Positions 27,550-35,954 of a DNA stretch of 64,000 bases are shown piece by piece. The position numbers and the translations under genes are program-made. Numbering within the stretch: position 1 is the stretch's first letter; each line of letters starts with the position of its first letter. Origin of the DNA: Parabacteroides sp. (lineage in GTDB: Bacteria; Bacteroidota; Bacteroidia; Bacteroidales; Tannerellaceae); assembly GCA_019417325.1 (NCBI GenBank), contig DXVO01000014.1:1-64000 (forward strand), read 5' to 3'. A model generated the notes under the pieces. It ran no database searches and was not told the origin of the DNA. It was given only the letters and a program-made list of their open reading frames with translations.

Positions 27550-28473
27550 ATGGCAAAAGTATTAGTTGCAACAGATAAACCTTTTGCTCCGATAGCTGTG
27601 AAAGGTATCCGCGAAGTAGTGGAAGGTGCAGGTGATGAACTTGTTCTTCTTGAAAAATATACATCAAAAGCAGAATTGCTGGATGCAGTGAAAAATGTGG
27701 ATGCTATTATTATCCGTAGCGATATTATAGATGCAGAAGTATTGGATGCAGCAAAGCAATTAAAAATAGTTGTTCGTGCAGGTGCCGGTTACGATAATGT
27801 AGATTTGGCAGCCGCTACAGCACATAATGTATGCGTAATGAATACTCCGGGACAAAATTCCAATGCCGTTGCGGAATTAGCTTTCGGTATGATGGTAATG
27901 GCTGTCCGTAATTTCTATAACGGAACTTCCGGTACGGAATTGATGGGGAAGAAATTGGGTATCCATGCTTACGGAAACGTAGGGCGTAATGTTGCTCGTA
28001 TTGCAAAAGGTTTCGGAATGGAAATTTATGCGTTCGATGCTTTCTGCCCGAAAGAAGTAATCGAAAAAGATGGAGTGAAAGCAGTCGCTTCTGCAGAAGA
28101 GCTATATTCAACTTGTAATGTAATTTCTTTGCATATTCCGGCTACTGCCGAAACAAAGAACTCTATCGATTATGCTTTGGTAAATAAGATGCCTAAAGGT
28201 GGTGTTTTAGTTAATACCGCTCGTAAAGAGGTAATCAATGAAGCGGAATTGATTAAGTTGATGGAAGAACGTGCAGACCTGAAATATGTAACAGATATTA
28301 TGCCTGCTGCTAACGAAGAGTTTGCCTCTAAATTTGCCGGCCGTTATTTCTCTACACCGAAAAAGATGGGTGCACAAACTGCAGAAGCTAATATTAATGC
28401 AGGTATTGCTGCCGCTAAACAGATTGAAGGCTTCCTGAAAGAAGGTATCGAAAAGTTCCGTGTAAATAAATAA
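27550..28473 (+). CDS. serA: D-3-phosphoglycerate dehydrogenase, short form
   Basis: 307 residues from ATG 27550 (an upstream TTG at 27544 overlaps serC). First step of serine synthesis from 3-phosphoglycerate, NAD-dependent. The NAD-binding motif is GIHAYGNVGRNVARIAKGFG, the substrate and catalytic region includes VVRAGAGYDNVD and NTARKEVINE. It ends after the catalytic domains, so there is no ACT domain and therefore no expected serine feedback of that type. It is followed by a DUF1015 gene, a common Bacteroidales order. Confidence 0.93.
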   Translation: MAKVLVATDKPFAPIAVKGIREVVEGAGDELVLLEKYTSKAELLDAVKNVDAIIIRSDIIDAEVLDAAKQLKIVVRAGAGYDNVDLAAATAHNVCVMNTPGQNSNAVAELAFGMMVMAVRNFYNGTSGTELMGKKLGIHAYGNVGRNVARIAKGFGMEIYAFDAFCPKEVIEKDGVKAVASAEELYSTCNVISLHIPATAETKNSIDYALVNKMPKGGVLVNTARKEVINEAELIKLMEERADLKYVTDIMPAANEEFASKFAGRYFSTPKKMGAQTAEANINAGIAAAKQIEGFLKEGIEKFRVNK

Positions 28474-28495
28474 GCGATACAATACCTTTTGTCAT

Positions 28496-28540
28496 AGTCC
28501 GTAGAAATACCCCTTGTAATTCATTGTGTTTCTACGGACT
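28496..28540 (+). terminator. hairpin between serA and the DUF1015 gene
   Basis: AGTCCGTAGAAA and TTTCTACGGACT form a 12-base-pair stem with a 21-base loop; only a short T run (TCCTTTT) follows. It may terminate partly or stabilise the upstream mRNA. Confidence 0.5.
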
Positions 28541-28578
28541 TCCTTTTAAATTAGTAACATAAAAAACACAGAATAGTT

Positions 28579-29826
28579 ATGGCAAAAATAAAACCTTTTA
28601 AGGGTGTCCGCCCTCCGAAAGATTTAGTAGAACAAGTAGTTTCTCGTCCTTATGATGTTTTAAACTCAGAAGAAGCCCGCGAAGAAGCCAAAGGAAATGA
28701 AAAATCATTATACCATATCATAAAGCCGGAAATTGATTTCCCGGTTGGAACCGATGAGCATGATCCTGCTGTTTATCTGAAAGCTGCTGAGAACTTCCAA
28801 ATGTTCCAGGAAAAGAGCTGGCTGGTGCAGGATAAGAAAGAATGTTACTATGTTTATGCACAAACAATGAACGGCAAGACACAGTTTGGTCTGGTTGTCG
28901 GTGCATACGTTCCCGATTATACAAACGGCACAATCAAGAAACATGAATTGACTCGCCGTGATAAGGAAGAAGACCGTATGAAACATGTGCGTGTAAATAA
29001 TGCGAATATAGAGCCTGTCTTCTTTGCTTATCCCGACAATGCTGAATTGGATAAAATTGTTGCTAAATATACCGCGCGTAAACCTGAATATGATTTCGTG
29101 GCAAAAGACGACGGTTTCGGACATACCTTCTGGATTATAGACGAAGATGCGGATATTGCCCGTATTACCGAATTATTTGAAGGAATGTCTGCCCTTTACA
29201 TAGCAGATGGACATCATCGTTCGGCTGCAGCCGCTTTGGTTGGTGCTGAAAAAGCCAGCCAGAATCCGAACCATCGTGGTGACGAAGAATATAACTATTT
29301 CATGGCTGTTTGTTTCCCGGCAAACCAATTGACGATTATCGATTATAACCGGGTGGTAAAGGATTTGAACGGTCTGTCCGAAGAAGAATTCCTTGCCAGA
29401 TTAGCAAAGAATTTTGTTGTGGAAGAAAAAGGAACCGATATTTATCAACCTGCAGGTCTTCATAATTTCTCTCTTTATTTGGGCGGGAAATGGTATTCTC
29501 TGACTGCTAAAGAAGGAACTTACAATGATAATGATCCGATAGGCGTACTGGATGTTACCATTTCTTCTAATTTGATATTGGATGAAGTTTTAGGCATTAA
29601 AGACCTTCGTTCCGACAAGCGTATTGATTTCGTTGGAGGTATCCGCGGTTTGGGTGAACTGAAACGGCGAGTGGATAGTGGCGAGATGAAAGTTGCTTTG
29701 GCTCTCTATCCTGTAACAATGAAACAGTTGATGGATATCGCTGATACCGGTAATATTATGCCTCCTAAAACAACCTGGTTCGAACCGAAACTTCGTTCCG
29801 GGCTTGTGATACATAAATTGGATTAA
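28579..29826 (+). CDS. DUF1015 family protein
   Basis: 415 residues, full length for the family. Conserved N-terminal IKPFKGVRPPKDLVEQV and SRPYDVLNSEEAREEA, the central ADGHHRSAAA and the C-terminal LALYPVTMKQLMDIAD are all present. The fold is related to SpoOJ-like HTH proteins in some annotations, but the biochemical role is not established. Because it follows serC-serA closely in many Bacteroidetes, a link to serine metabolism is possible (inference). Confidence 0.85.
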   Translation: MAKIKPFKGVRPPKDLVEQVVSRPYDVLNSEEAREEAKGNEKSLYHIIKPEIDFPVGTDEHDPAVYLKAAENFQMFQEKSWLVQDKKECYYVYAQTMNGKTQFGLVVGAYVPDYTNGTIKKHELTRRDKEEDRMKHVRVNNANIEPVFFAYPDNAELDKIVAKYTARKPEYDFVAKDDGFGHTFWIIDEDADIARITELFEGMSALYIADGHHRSAAAALVGAEKASQNPNHRGDEEYNYFMAVCFPANQLTIIDYNRVVKDLNGLSEEEFLARLAKNFVVEEKGTDIYQPAGLHNFSLYLGGKWYSLTAKEGTYNDNDPIGVLDVTISSNLILDEVLGIKDLRSDKRIDFVGGIRGLGELKRRVDSGEMKVALALYPVTMKQLMDIADTGNIMPPKTTWFEPKLRSGLVIHKLD

Positions 29827-29842
29827 ACGATTCGGATAAAAT

Positions 29843-29878
29843 AAAAAAGCTATCTTTCAAAAATAAGATAGCTTTTTT
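29843..29878 (+). terminator. terminator after the DUF1015 gene
   Basis: AAAAAAGCTATCTT and AAGATAGCTTTTTT form a 14-base-pair symmetric stem-loop; it could also work in the opposite direction. Confidence 0.85.
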
Positions 29879-29881
29879 ATT

Positions 29882-30139
29882 TTATAGAACCTTATAGCCA
29901 TCCAATTCTATATTACGAAAAGAGATGTTGATAATTACTTCGTCGTGAAGGACTCCATTCAACTGATGGTTTGATGCCTCTGTATTGGTACGGCGAGGTA
30001 ATGCGGTGCTGTTTTCTGCTTTCGCTTGTGAGCAGAGCTGTTTTACAGCACTGCATCCTGCTACTGGATACCATCGAGAGGTAAATCGAATGTATCGAAT
30101 GTGGTTGGAATCGAAGATCAGCCTTAGCTGATTCGCCAA
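29882..30139 (-). CDS. doubtful small ORF downstream of the large lipoprotein gene
   Basis: 85 codons from a TTG start, 6 bases after the stop of the large lipoprotein gene on the same strand. The C-terminal third (HDEVIINISFRNIELDGYKVL, split here as HDEVIINISF and RNIELDGYKVL) reads like real protein, the rest less so. No family recognised. It may be a gene fragment or chance; otherwise this 260-base stretch holds nothing visible. Confidence 0.2.
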   Translation of the reverse strand: MANQLRLIFDSNHIRYIRFTSRWYPVAGCSAVKQLCSQAKAENSTALPRRTNTEASNHQLNGVLHDEVIINISFRNIELDGYKVL

Positions 30140-30145
30140 CCTCTT

Positions 30146-33100
30146 TTATTCTTGTAAACAGCGAACAGAGAAGCCGTACGCCTTGACGTCCGCGAACAGG
30201 CTCAACGTTACACTGCTGAATCGTACGCCACTGGCGTTTGAACTACCAGCTGACGACCAATAGTAGCCGGTACCCAGATTGTAGGTCAAACCGTTACCGT
30301 AGACCCGACAGCCTGCAACAGGTAAAATGAGTTGAGGGTAACCACTATTTGCATTTACTTTGAATAAACCACCGCTTCCATCCCAAGTGGTCGCATTCCC
30401 TATAGATTTTAATTCATCGATAGTCGGTACACGATATCCCGGAGGGCAAGGGTCGTTTACCCCTTTGAAGCTACCGTTCCATAAAGTATTATTTTGAGTG
30501 TTTAACCAATTGTTAGGGCTATTGGGTGCTGTATAAAAAACATTATTATTGGGTCTGGAATTACTCGTAGGGCCGGATGCTGAGGAACCGTCATGGTTCG
30601 TATAATCCTGACGCCCCCACTGGTAGAGATTACCGGTTCCGGCTACTATTTTATCCTTTCCATCATTAGCTATTGCCACACGGCTTGCCCCGCAATTAAC
30701 GGGAGCCCAATAATAAGAACCTTTCTTGATGGCAGTATAATAAAGAGATGCACTGGAGCTTCCCATCGGATAACCTATACAAGAAGCGCCCCGCCAGATG
30801 GTGTAAGATTTGAGTGTCGTACCATTCTGTTTGACATCCATCGTTGCTTTATGAAGCTGGTAAGCGGCATCCGTTCCGCTTGAATTACCCACAACTATGT
30901 TATAAATATATTTGCGTCGGTTGTTTTCAATCTTTGTTTCTTTGTATGTGATATTTCCCAACCATGATTTCCCTCCGTTTGATGTAGTACAATATTTACT
31001 ATCATATGTAATACTTGAAGATAATGCAGGAGCGGTAAACATGCCATAGAAAGATACTGTCATCGTTTTTCCGTTTGTTCCTACCCGGTAACCGTCCGAT
31101 GTTTTTTCATCATAGTTTGCAAGATCAGTTGCCAACCACGCTTTTTCTTCGGTAAAGCTGACCTTTACCTCTACAGCTTTGGTTTCATCCCCACTGTTTA
31201 TTACACGGATGGTTTGTTCGCCGGGAACCGATGTGGGGAAACTGCTTTTCGATGGGTCTAACTTTACGGTGTAAGAAAAAAGATTGGTACTGCTGCTTGT
31301 CGTTTCATAAGTCAGCCAGTCTGGACCGGAGATTTTGGAACCGCCCACACTCTTCCCAGTAATGGTAAAAGAAGGAACCGAGTAATTTGCTTCAGCATGG
31401 AGGGCTACAGTTGCTGCGGAACTCAGAACCGGCATTGCCGGAAGTGGTTTAACATAAAGCACATTGTCGAATCCGGCTTCCGTATCGGTAAAGTGGACAA
31501 TGACCTCGGGATATACCTCTTTCTCATAGCCCGGTTTCACTGAAATGGCATAACTTTTACCTTCTACGGTTGCCTTTGCCAATTCAGGCAGTTCGTTTAC
31601 ATCCAGCCAGTCGTATTGCTGCATTTCCGATCCTCCGGCATACTCTTTACTCATGGTAAGGGGAGTTTTGCTGTTAATCAGTACATTAAAGCGGTAATTG
31701 TCCGTAGCTTCGATACCCACTGTACGGCTTGTTTCCGTATAGGCGACTTTGCCGTTCATATCCTCAGGAATAATAACGGACATGGGTGGTGCTTGTGTAA
31801 CCCGCAGAATGCTTTCGTCTCCGGTTGTTCTGTCTGTAAAGCGGAAAACCGCCTTCGGATAGGTTTCCTTGTCATACCCTGATTTCACAGAGATGGTATA
31901 GCGATAGCCGTCTATTGATGCTTTGGTTATTTCTGTAGGGGCACTTATTTCCAGCCAGTCGCAGTCTTGTGCGGCGGCGCTTCCTGTATAATTCTTTGTA
32001 ACATCCAGTGGCATGTTATTACTAACCAGTACATCAAAAGAGAACCCTCCTTGGGCTTCTATGGCAACGGTACGGTTTTCTACCGTGTAGTCTACCCTGT
32101 CTTTCATATCGTCCGGTATAATAACCGACAGTGCGAGTGTATTGCTGTTTCCGGATGGGTCGTACTCGTCCAAATAACCTCCTTCATCCCATTCGTTCAC
32201 ATCCAGAGAGAAATCCAAACTGTATTCGTCTGCCTTAGTGATACCGATAGTATACCGATGATTGGGGTTGATTTCCAATTCAACCGAGCCTCCATCGGCA
32301 GTTTGTTGCTTGAAAGGAATCTGATAAGTTACCTCTTTCTTCTCCGTCAGGTTTACCTGATAAGTACCGTTCAGAATCAGGTAACCTTCATCTTCCAACA
32401 AACTTGGATAACTGTAGAAAGCGGATACCTGCAAGCCTGTATTTGCTTTATCCCCTTCAAAAGCACGTGCCGGATAAGTAATTAACTCCCCGTCTACAGC
32501 AGGAGTTGCACCATATACCTTAACCGGAAAGAAGGTGGTTCCTCTCCGTCCGTTACCCATAGAGATAGATTCCAGATGGAATTTAGAGTCAGCCTCTATA
32601 TTGCTTACATCGAAGCGTGCCATTGTACGAGTCAATTTAAAACCTACCTGTACACGTGCCGAGGAACCGAAGTCTGTTAAATCGATAGGAGTCGTTTGTG
32701 CGCCAGTCATTGGGAGGGGTAAGCCTAATGCCGGGGAGTCATTGGTCAGTAGTGGGGAATGGAATTTCTGAAATTGTAGCTCGGTTGGGATACCATCTGT
32801 CAGGAGTCCCGTTTCTATATCGTAAGTAAGCGGAGTAAAATAAGTATCTGCTACTATATTTCCATCGACCGGATTAATCAAGTCTGTTTGATTGGCAATA
32901 CAATAAAGGCGAACGAATAAGCCTTTTTGCAGTTCCAGCAATGCGGTAGTGGTTGCATTATCCGTACTTGGTGTAAGATTGAGTTCTTTCGCTCCTGCCG
33001 GAAGTGCCGAACCGTCCTGTCGATAGGAGAACCGTTCGCGGAAAGTATAGGCGTCACCTTCTGCTTTTGCTCCGAATACATAGATATCCAGAGTTGTAAT

Positions 33101-33361
33101 TTCATTCTCCGCTTCGGTGGCAATGAGAGCATCTGCTTTAGTCTCCGCCTTGGTTGTTTTCACTGAGAGTTTGTTCTTAAAGGAAAGAAGTACCTCACGT
33201 TTGTTAGCACTGCCCGCCTTTTCTGTAGAGCGGTCTGTTTTGTCCACCTCTGCCGTACAGGAGGCAAACAGCACAGCAGCAAGCAGATATATACTTGCCG
33301 CGAGTGCCTGTACCGGTCTGATAGAGGGACATAGACCTTGTAGTTCTGTTTTCATCTTCAT
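30146..33361 (-). CDS. large fimbrillin-like surface lipoprotein with BACON-like repeats and a FISUMP domain
   Basis: 1071 residues. Signal peptide with lipobox ending LFASC (Cys35). Residues about 50-400 resemble the Mfa/fimbrillin-type N-terminal domain (ITTLDIYVFGAK). Two clear repeats of about 100 residues follow (about 424-524 and 535-640; shared motifs RTVxIEA, DWLxxxxxxEx(T/A)KA and YxISVKxGYxKExYP) with a third, more divergent copy at 647-739; they look like BACON-type beta sandwiches. The end, from about 874, is a FISUMP domain (PCPPGYRVPTIDEL, GYYWSS, GFSVRCLQE). It is probably exposed on the surface for adhesion or glycan binding. The upstream region carries the invertible promoter, which now points the other way, so the gene is predicted to be OFF. 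Confidence 0.85.
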   Translation of the reverse strand: MKMKTELQGLCPSIRPVQALAASIYLLAAVLFASCTAEVDKTDRSTEKAGSANKREVLLSFKNKLSVKTTKAETKADALIATEAENEITTLDIYVFGAKAEGDAYTFRERFSYRQDGSALPAGAKELNLTPSTDNATTTALLELQKGLFVRLYCIANQTDLINPVDGNIVADTYFTPLTYDIETGLLTDGIPTELQFQKFHSPLLTNDSPALGLPLPMTGAQTTPIDLTDFGSSARVQVGFKLTRTMARFDVSNIEADSKFHLESISMGNGRRGTTFFPVKVYGATPAVDGELITYPARAFEGDKANTGLQVSAFYSYPSLLEDEGYLILNGTYQVNLTEKKEVTYQIPFKQQTADGGSVELEINPNHRYTIGITKADEYSLDFSLDVNEWDEGGYLDEYDPSGNSNTLALSVIIPDDMKDRVDYTVENRTVAIEAQGGFSFDVLVSNNMPLDVTKNYTGSAAAQDCDWLEISAPTEITKASIDGYRYTISVKSGYDKETYPKAVFRFTDRTTGDESILRVTQAPPMSVIIPEDMNGKVAYTETSRTVGIEATDNYRFNVLINSKTPLTMSKEYAGGSEMQQYDWLDVNELPELAKATVEGKSYAISVKPGYEKEVYPEVIVHFTDTEAGFDNVLYVKPLPAMPVLSSAATVALHAEANYSVPSFTITGKSVGGSKISGPDWLTYETTSSSTNLFSYTVKLDPSKSSFPTSVPGEQTIRVINSGDETKAVEVKVSFTEEKAWLATDLANYDEKTSDGYRVGTNGKTMTVSFYGMFTAPALSSSITYDSKYCTTSNGGKSWLGNITYKETKIENNRRKYIYNIVVGNSSGTDAAYQLHKATMDVKQNGTTLKSYTIWRGASCIGYPMGSSSASLYYTAIKKGSYYWAPVNCGASRVAIANDGKDKIVAGTGNLYQWGRQDYTNHDGSSASGPTSNSRPNNNVFYTAPNSPNNWLNTQNNTLWNGSFKGVNDPCPPGYRVPTIDELKSIGNATTWDGSGGLFKVNANSGYPQLILPVAGCRVYGNGLTYNLGTGYYWSSAGSSNASGVRFSSVTLSLFADVKAYGFSVRCLQE

Positions 33362-33489
33362 AGATATTTATTGTTTGTGTTTGTTATTACCCTATTCCCG
33401 TAATCTTTAATCCGCGTTTTTCGCGGCATCCGCGTCAAAAATCTATTTACCTCTGATTACTATCTAATCGGATGGATTATAAAATCGGC

Positions 33490-33511
33490 AGTTCACTTAA
33501 GACTACGTTAA
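33490..33511. repeat. left inverted repeat of the invertible promoter
   Basis: 22 bases ending CACTTAAGACTACGTTAA; the reverse complement of 33664-33685 with one mismatch (position 4). It lies 128 bases upstream of the lipoprotein start codon. Confidence 0.92.
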
Positions 33512-33663
33512 AAATTAGGATATCTTAATAAATTTCATGCCGTGAAAGTTGTTGAGATTCATAAATCCTCACGATTTTGAAATTTTTCTATAAACAATAA
33601 GCATTAATAATCAAAGGATTATAGTGTTAATATGTAGTAATATCTTTATATATTTGTGAAATC
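33512..33663. promoter_or_regulatory. probable invertible promoter segment
   Basis: 152 bases, very AT-rich, between the two 22-base inverted repeats. It contains one exact -7 element, TATATTTG at 33649-33656 on the plus strand, placed so that transcription would start at the edge of the right repeat and run towards the histidine kinase. The -33 position reads TGTT instead of TTTG. No TAnnTTTG is found on the minus strand of the segment or of the flank up to 33362. Inverting it would place the promoter before the lipoprotein gene with a leader of about 150 bases. The 542-base gap 33362-33903 holds otherwise only a CCGCG/CGCGG hairpin near 33415-33430 and the kinase promoter. Confidence 0.8.
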
Positions 33664-33685
33664 TTAACGTAGTCTTAAGTGGACT
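33664..33685. repeat. right inverted repeat of the invertible promoter
   Basis: 22 bases beginning TTAACGTAGTCTTAAGTG, matching 33490-33511 in inverse orientation at 21 of 22 positions. Confidence 0.92.
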
Positions 33686-33858
33686 CCATATCTTATCTTT
33701 AGTGTATTCTTTATTCTTCCCCACTCACCTCAGAAAGCTTTCCCAAAAACTCGAGGACTATCCAAAGAGATTTCCAATATGAAGGGTGTATGCTTGAAAA
33801 GTGTTGATTCGTATGGATTTTCATTTGATTTATTAGCTGGAATGTTCTTGTATTTTAT

Positions 33859-33866
33859 TACTTTTG
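33859..33866 (+). promoter_or_regulatory. -7 element for the histidine kinase
   Basis: TACTTTTG matches TAnnTTTG exactly, 37 bases before the ATG at 33904. There is no TTTG at the right distance upstream. It lies outside the invertible segment, so the kinase may be transcribed in both orientations. Confidence 0.5.
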
Positions 33867-33903
33867 TTTGTAGTATAGAAGAGACACCCAAAAAGTGCGG
33901 TTA

Positions 33904-35871
33904 ATGGAAAAATATATTGATTTATCTCGCGAAGAACTAATAAAACGTCTGGAAACTCTGGAGCTTGAAAAAGAACAGAGCCATCATGTATATGAAGATT
34001 TGGAGAAGATGCAGCGAGATTATCAGTCTCAGGAAAAACTGGCTATACTTAAAGCTGCCGTTAATGTCGGAGATTCTTTAATATGGGAATATGATGTAAA
34101 AAATGATATTATTCATCTCGATTATGAATTGAATATATATGGAGGTAAAAATTCCCGCTTAAAAATAGAACCCTTCCGGAAAAAAGAAGATTTTCTGAAC
34201 ACCATCTATCCGGAAGACCGGCAGCATGTATTTTACGACCATTTTATCCGTCTTATCAAGGGAGAGATTAGCAGTTATAGCATTCGGTACAGGCGCCTGT
34301 TTGGTGACGAGGTTATTTGGGTGGAAGCAAATGTCCAGCCCTACAAATATAATGAAGACGGAACCCCCAGCCATATTGTATATTATTTATCAGATGTTAC
34401 GGAGCAAAAGAACCTCCAGGATAAAATATACCAATTGGAAAATAAATACCGGAATATACTCAATGCAACGCAAGATGCTGTTATGACAATGACGGAAGAC
34501 GGGAGGATTATAGATGTGTACGCCGGTTCCGTGGAAAATTTATTGAAATCTCCGGAAGTGTTGAAGGGTTCGTTCGTTAGTGATTGGCTGAAACCTGATG
34601 TTGTGAGTTCTTTTCATTCAGCTATAAAAAAGACTATTGAAGTTCAAAAAGAGCAAAATATTTCTTTTTCCATTCACTTAAAAAACGGGAATATAAAATA
34701 TTTCTTTTGCCGTATTATTCCTTATGCGGAGAACGAGGTAGTCGTTATTTCCCGCGATGCGAGTACTTTTGTACAAAGCAGGCAGCGTGTGGATTTCCTG
34801 AACAATCTGATGCGTGCTATTCTGGATAATATACCGGTGGTTGTGGTTGTGAAAGAGATAGAGAAAGATTTCCGTTTTCTCTATTTTAACTCGGCTGCCG
34901 AGCATTTTATGGGATTAACAACCGGTGCTGTATTAGGTAAGAACGATTTTGATTTGTTCACAGACAAAGAAAGTGTCGAGCGCATTCGCGAACAGGATTT
35001 ATGTGCTATCAAAAACGGGCAAAACGTCCAGTATGCCGTAGACTATAAAACACCGGATGGAAAATCGAAGATTGTAAATATTATTCGCGTCAAGATCGAT
35101 AGCCTTGTCGAAGGCAATTCCCCTCTGCTTATATCCATGATATGGGATATTACACGGGACAGGGAGAATGAAATAGAATTGATAAAGGCACGTGAGGCTG
35201 ATAAAATGAAATCAGCATTCCTTGCGAATATGAGCCATGAAATCAGGACACCTCTGAATGCCATTGTCGGTTTTTCTTCTTTACTGCCGGATGCTGCTAA
35301 TAGAGAAGAGCAACAGGAGTTTATTTCTATTATAAATAAAAACAATACGCTTTTGTTGCAATTGATAGATGATATATTGGATATATCCAAAATAGAAGCA
35401 GGCAAGTTCGATTATATTTCTACAGATATCGATTTAAAACAAATATGTATGGATGTGTATTCGATGCATGCCTTAGAAGTGACACCAGAGGTAAAAATGA
35501 TTTTTGTTCCAGAACATCCTTCGGTGATTTTGTATACCGACGGGCGGCGTATCGAGCAGGTACTTTCCAATTTTCTGACAAATGCAATCAAGTTTACGAA
35601 GAAAGGAAGCATTACGATTGGCTATGTCGTACAGAGTACCGAAGTGTATGTATCTGTTGAAGATACAGGAATGGGTATCTCAAAAGAAAGACAAAAAACA
35701 ATCTTCGACCGTTTTGTAAAGTTAGATAGTTATCAGCAGGGAACAGGATTAGGACTTACTATCAGTAAAACAATTATCAAACAATTGGGAGGGGAGATAG
35801 GAGTAGTGTCTGAAGAAGGAAAGGGAGCCACTTTCTGGTTTACATTGCCCTTGCCTGCTGTCGATAAATAA
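33904..35871 (+). CDS. cytoplasmic PAS-domain sensor histidine kinase
   Basis: 655 residues from ATG 33904 (an in-frame GTG lies at 33895). Order: short coiled coil (1-45), a PAS_3-type domain (about 55-175, IYPEDRQHVFYDHFIRLIKG), a second PAS (about 180-290), a third PAS (about 295-420, NIPVVVVVKEIEKDFRFLYF), HisKA with phospho-acceptor H445 in NMSHEIRTPLNA, and an HATPase domain with the N box LSNFLTNAIKF, G1 EDTGMGIS and G2 GTGLGL. No membrane segment and no receiver domain are seen, so it is probably a soluble sensor with a partner encoded elsewhere. It is divergent from the large lipoprotein gene across the invertible promoter. Confidence 0.92.
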   Translation: MEKYIDLSREELIKRLETLELEKEQSHHVYEDLEKMQRDYQSQEKLAILKAAVNVGDSLIWEYDVKNDIIHLDYELNIYGGKNSRLKIEPFRKKEDFLNTIYPEDRQHVFYDHFIRLIKGEISSYSIRYRRLFGDEVIWVEANVQPYKYNEDGTPSHIVYYLSDVTEQKNLQDKIYQLENKYRNILNATQDAVMTMTEDGRIIDVYAGSVENLLKSPEVLKGSFVSDWLKPDVVSSFHSAIKKTIEVQKEQNISFSIHLKNGNIKYFFCRIIPYAENEVVVISRDASTFVQSRQRVDFLNNLMRAILDNIPVVVVVKEIEKDFRFLYFNSAAEHFMGLTTGAVLGKNDFDLFTDKESVERIREQDLCAIKNGQNVQYAVDYKTPDGKSKIVNIIRVKIDSLVEGNSPLLISMIWDITRDRENEIELIKAREADKMKSAFLANMSHEIRTPLNAIVGFSSLLPDAANREEQQEFISIINKNNTLLLQLIDDILDISKIEAGKFDYISTDIDLKQICMDVYSMHALEVTPEVKMIFVPEHPSVILYTDGRRIEQVLSNFLTNAIKFTKKGSITIGYVVQSTEVYVSVEDTGMGISKERQKTIFDRFVKLDSYQQGTGLGLTISKTIIKQLGGEIGVVSEEGKGATFWFTLPLPAVDK

Positions 35872-35890
35872 AGAATACGTTATTGGTATA

Positions 35891-35936
35891 TCATAAAAAA
35901 AGAGATTGCTTATTTAAGCAATCTCTTTTTTTATGA
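35891..35936. terminator. bidirectional terminator between the kinase gene and galE
   Basis: A 21-base-pair symmetric palindrome with core AGAGATTGCTTA/TAAGCAATCTCT flanked by A and T runs. It serves both convergent genes. Confidence 0.88.
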
Positions 35937-35954
35937 TGAAAATGGAATAGCCGG

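Noticed and set aside
31967..32485. 172-codon frame antisense to the large lipoprotein gene
   Set aside because: Cys- and Ile-rich translation without family features, fully inside a well-supported gene.
33415..33445. CCGCG/CGCGG hairpin as part of the invertible promoter
   Set aside because: It lies outside the 22-base repeats and has no partner on the other side; perhaps an unrelated interspersed repeat.
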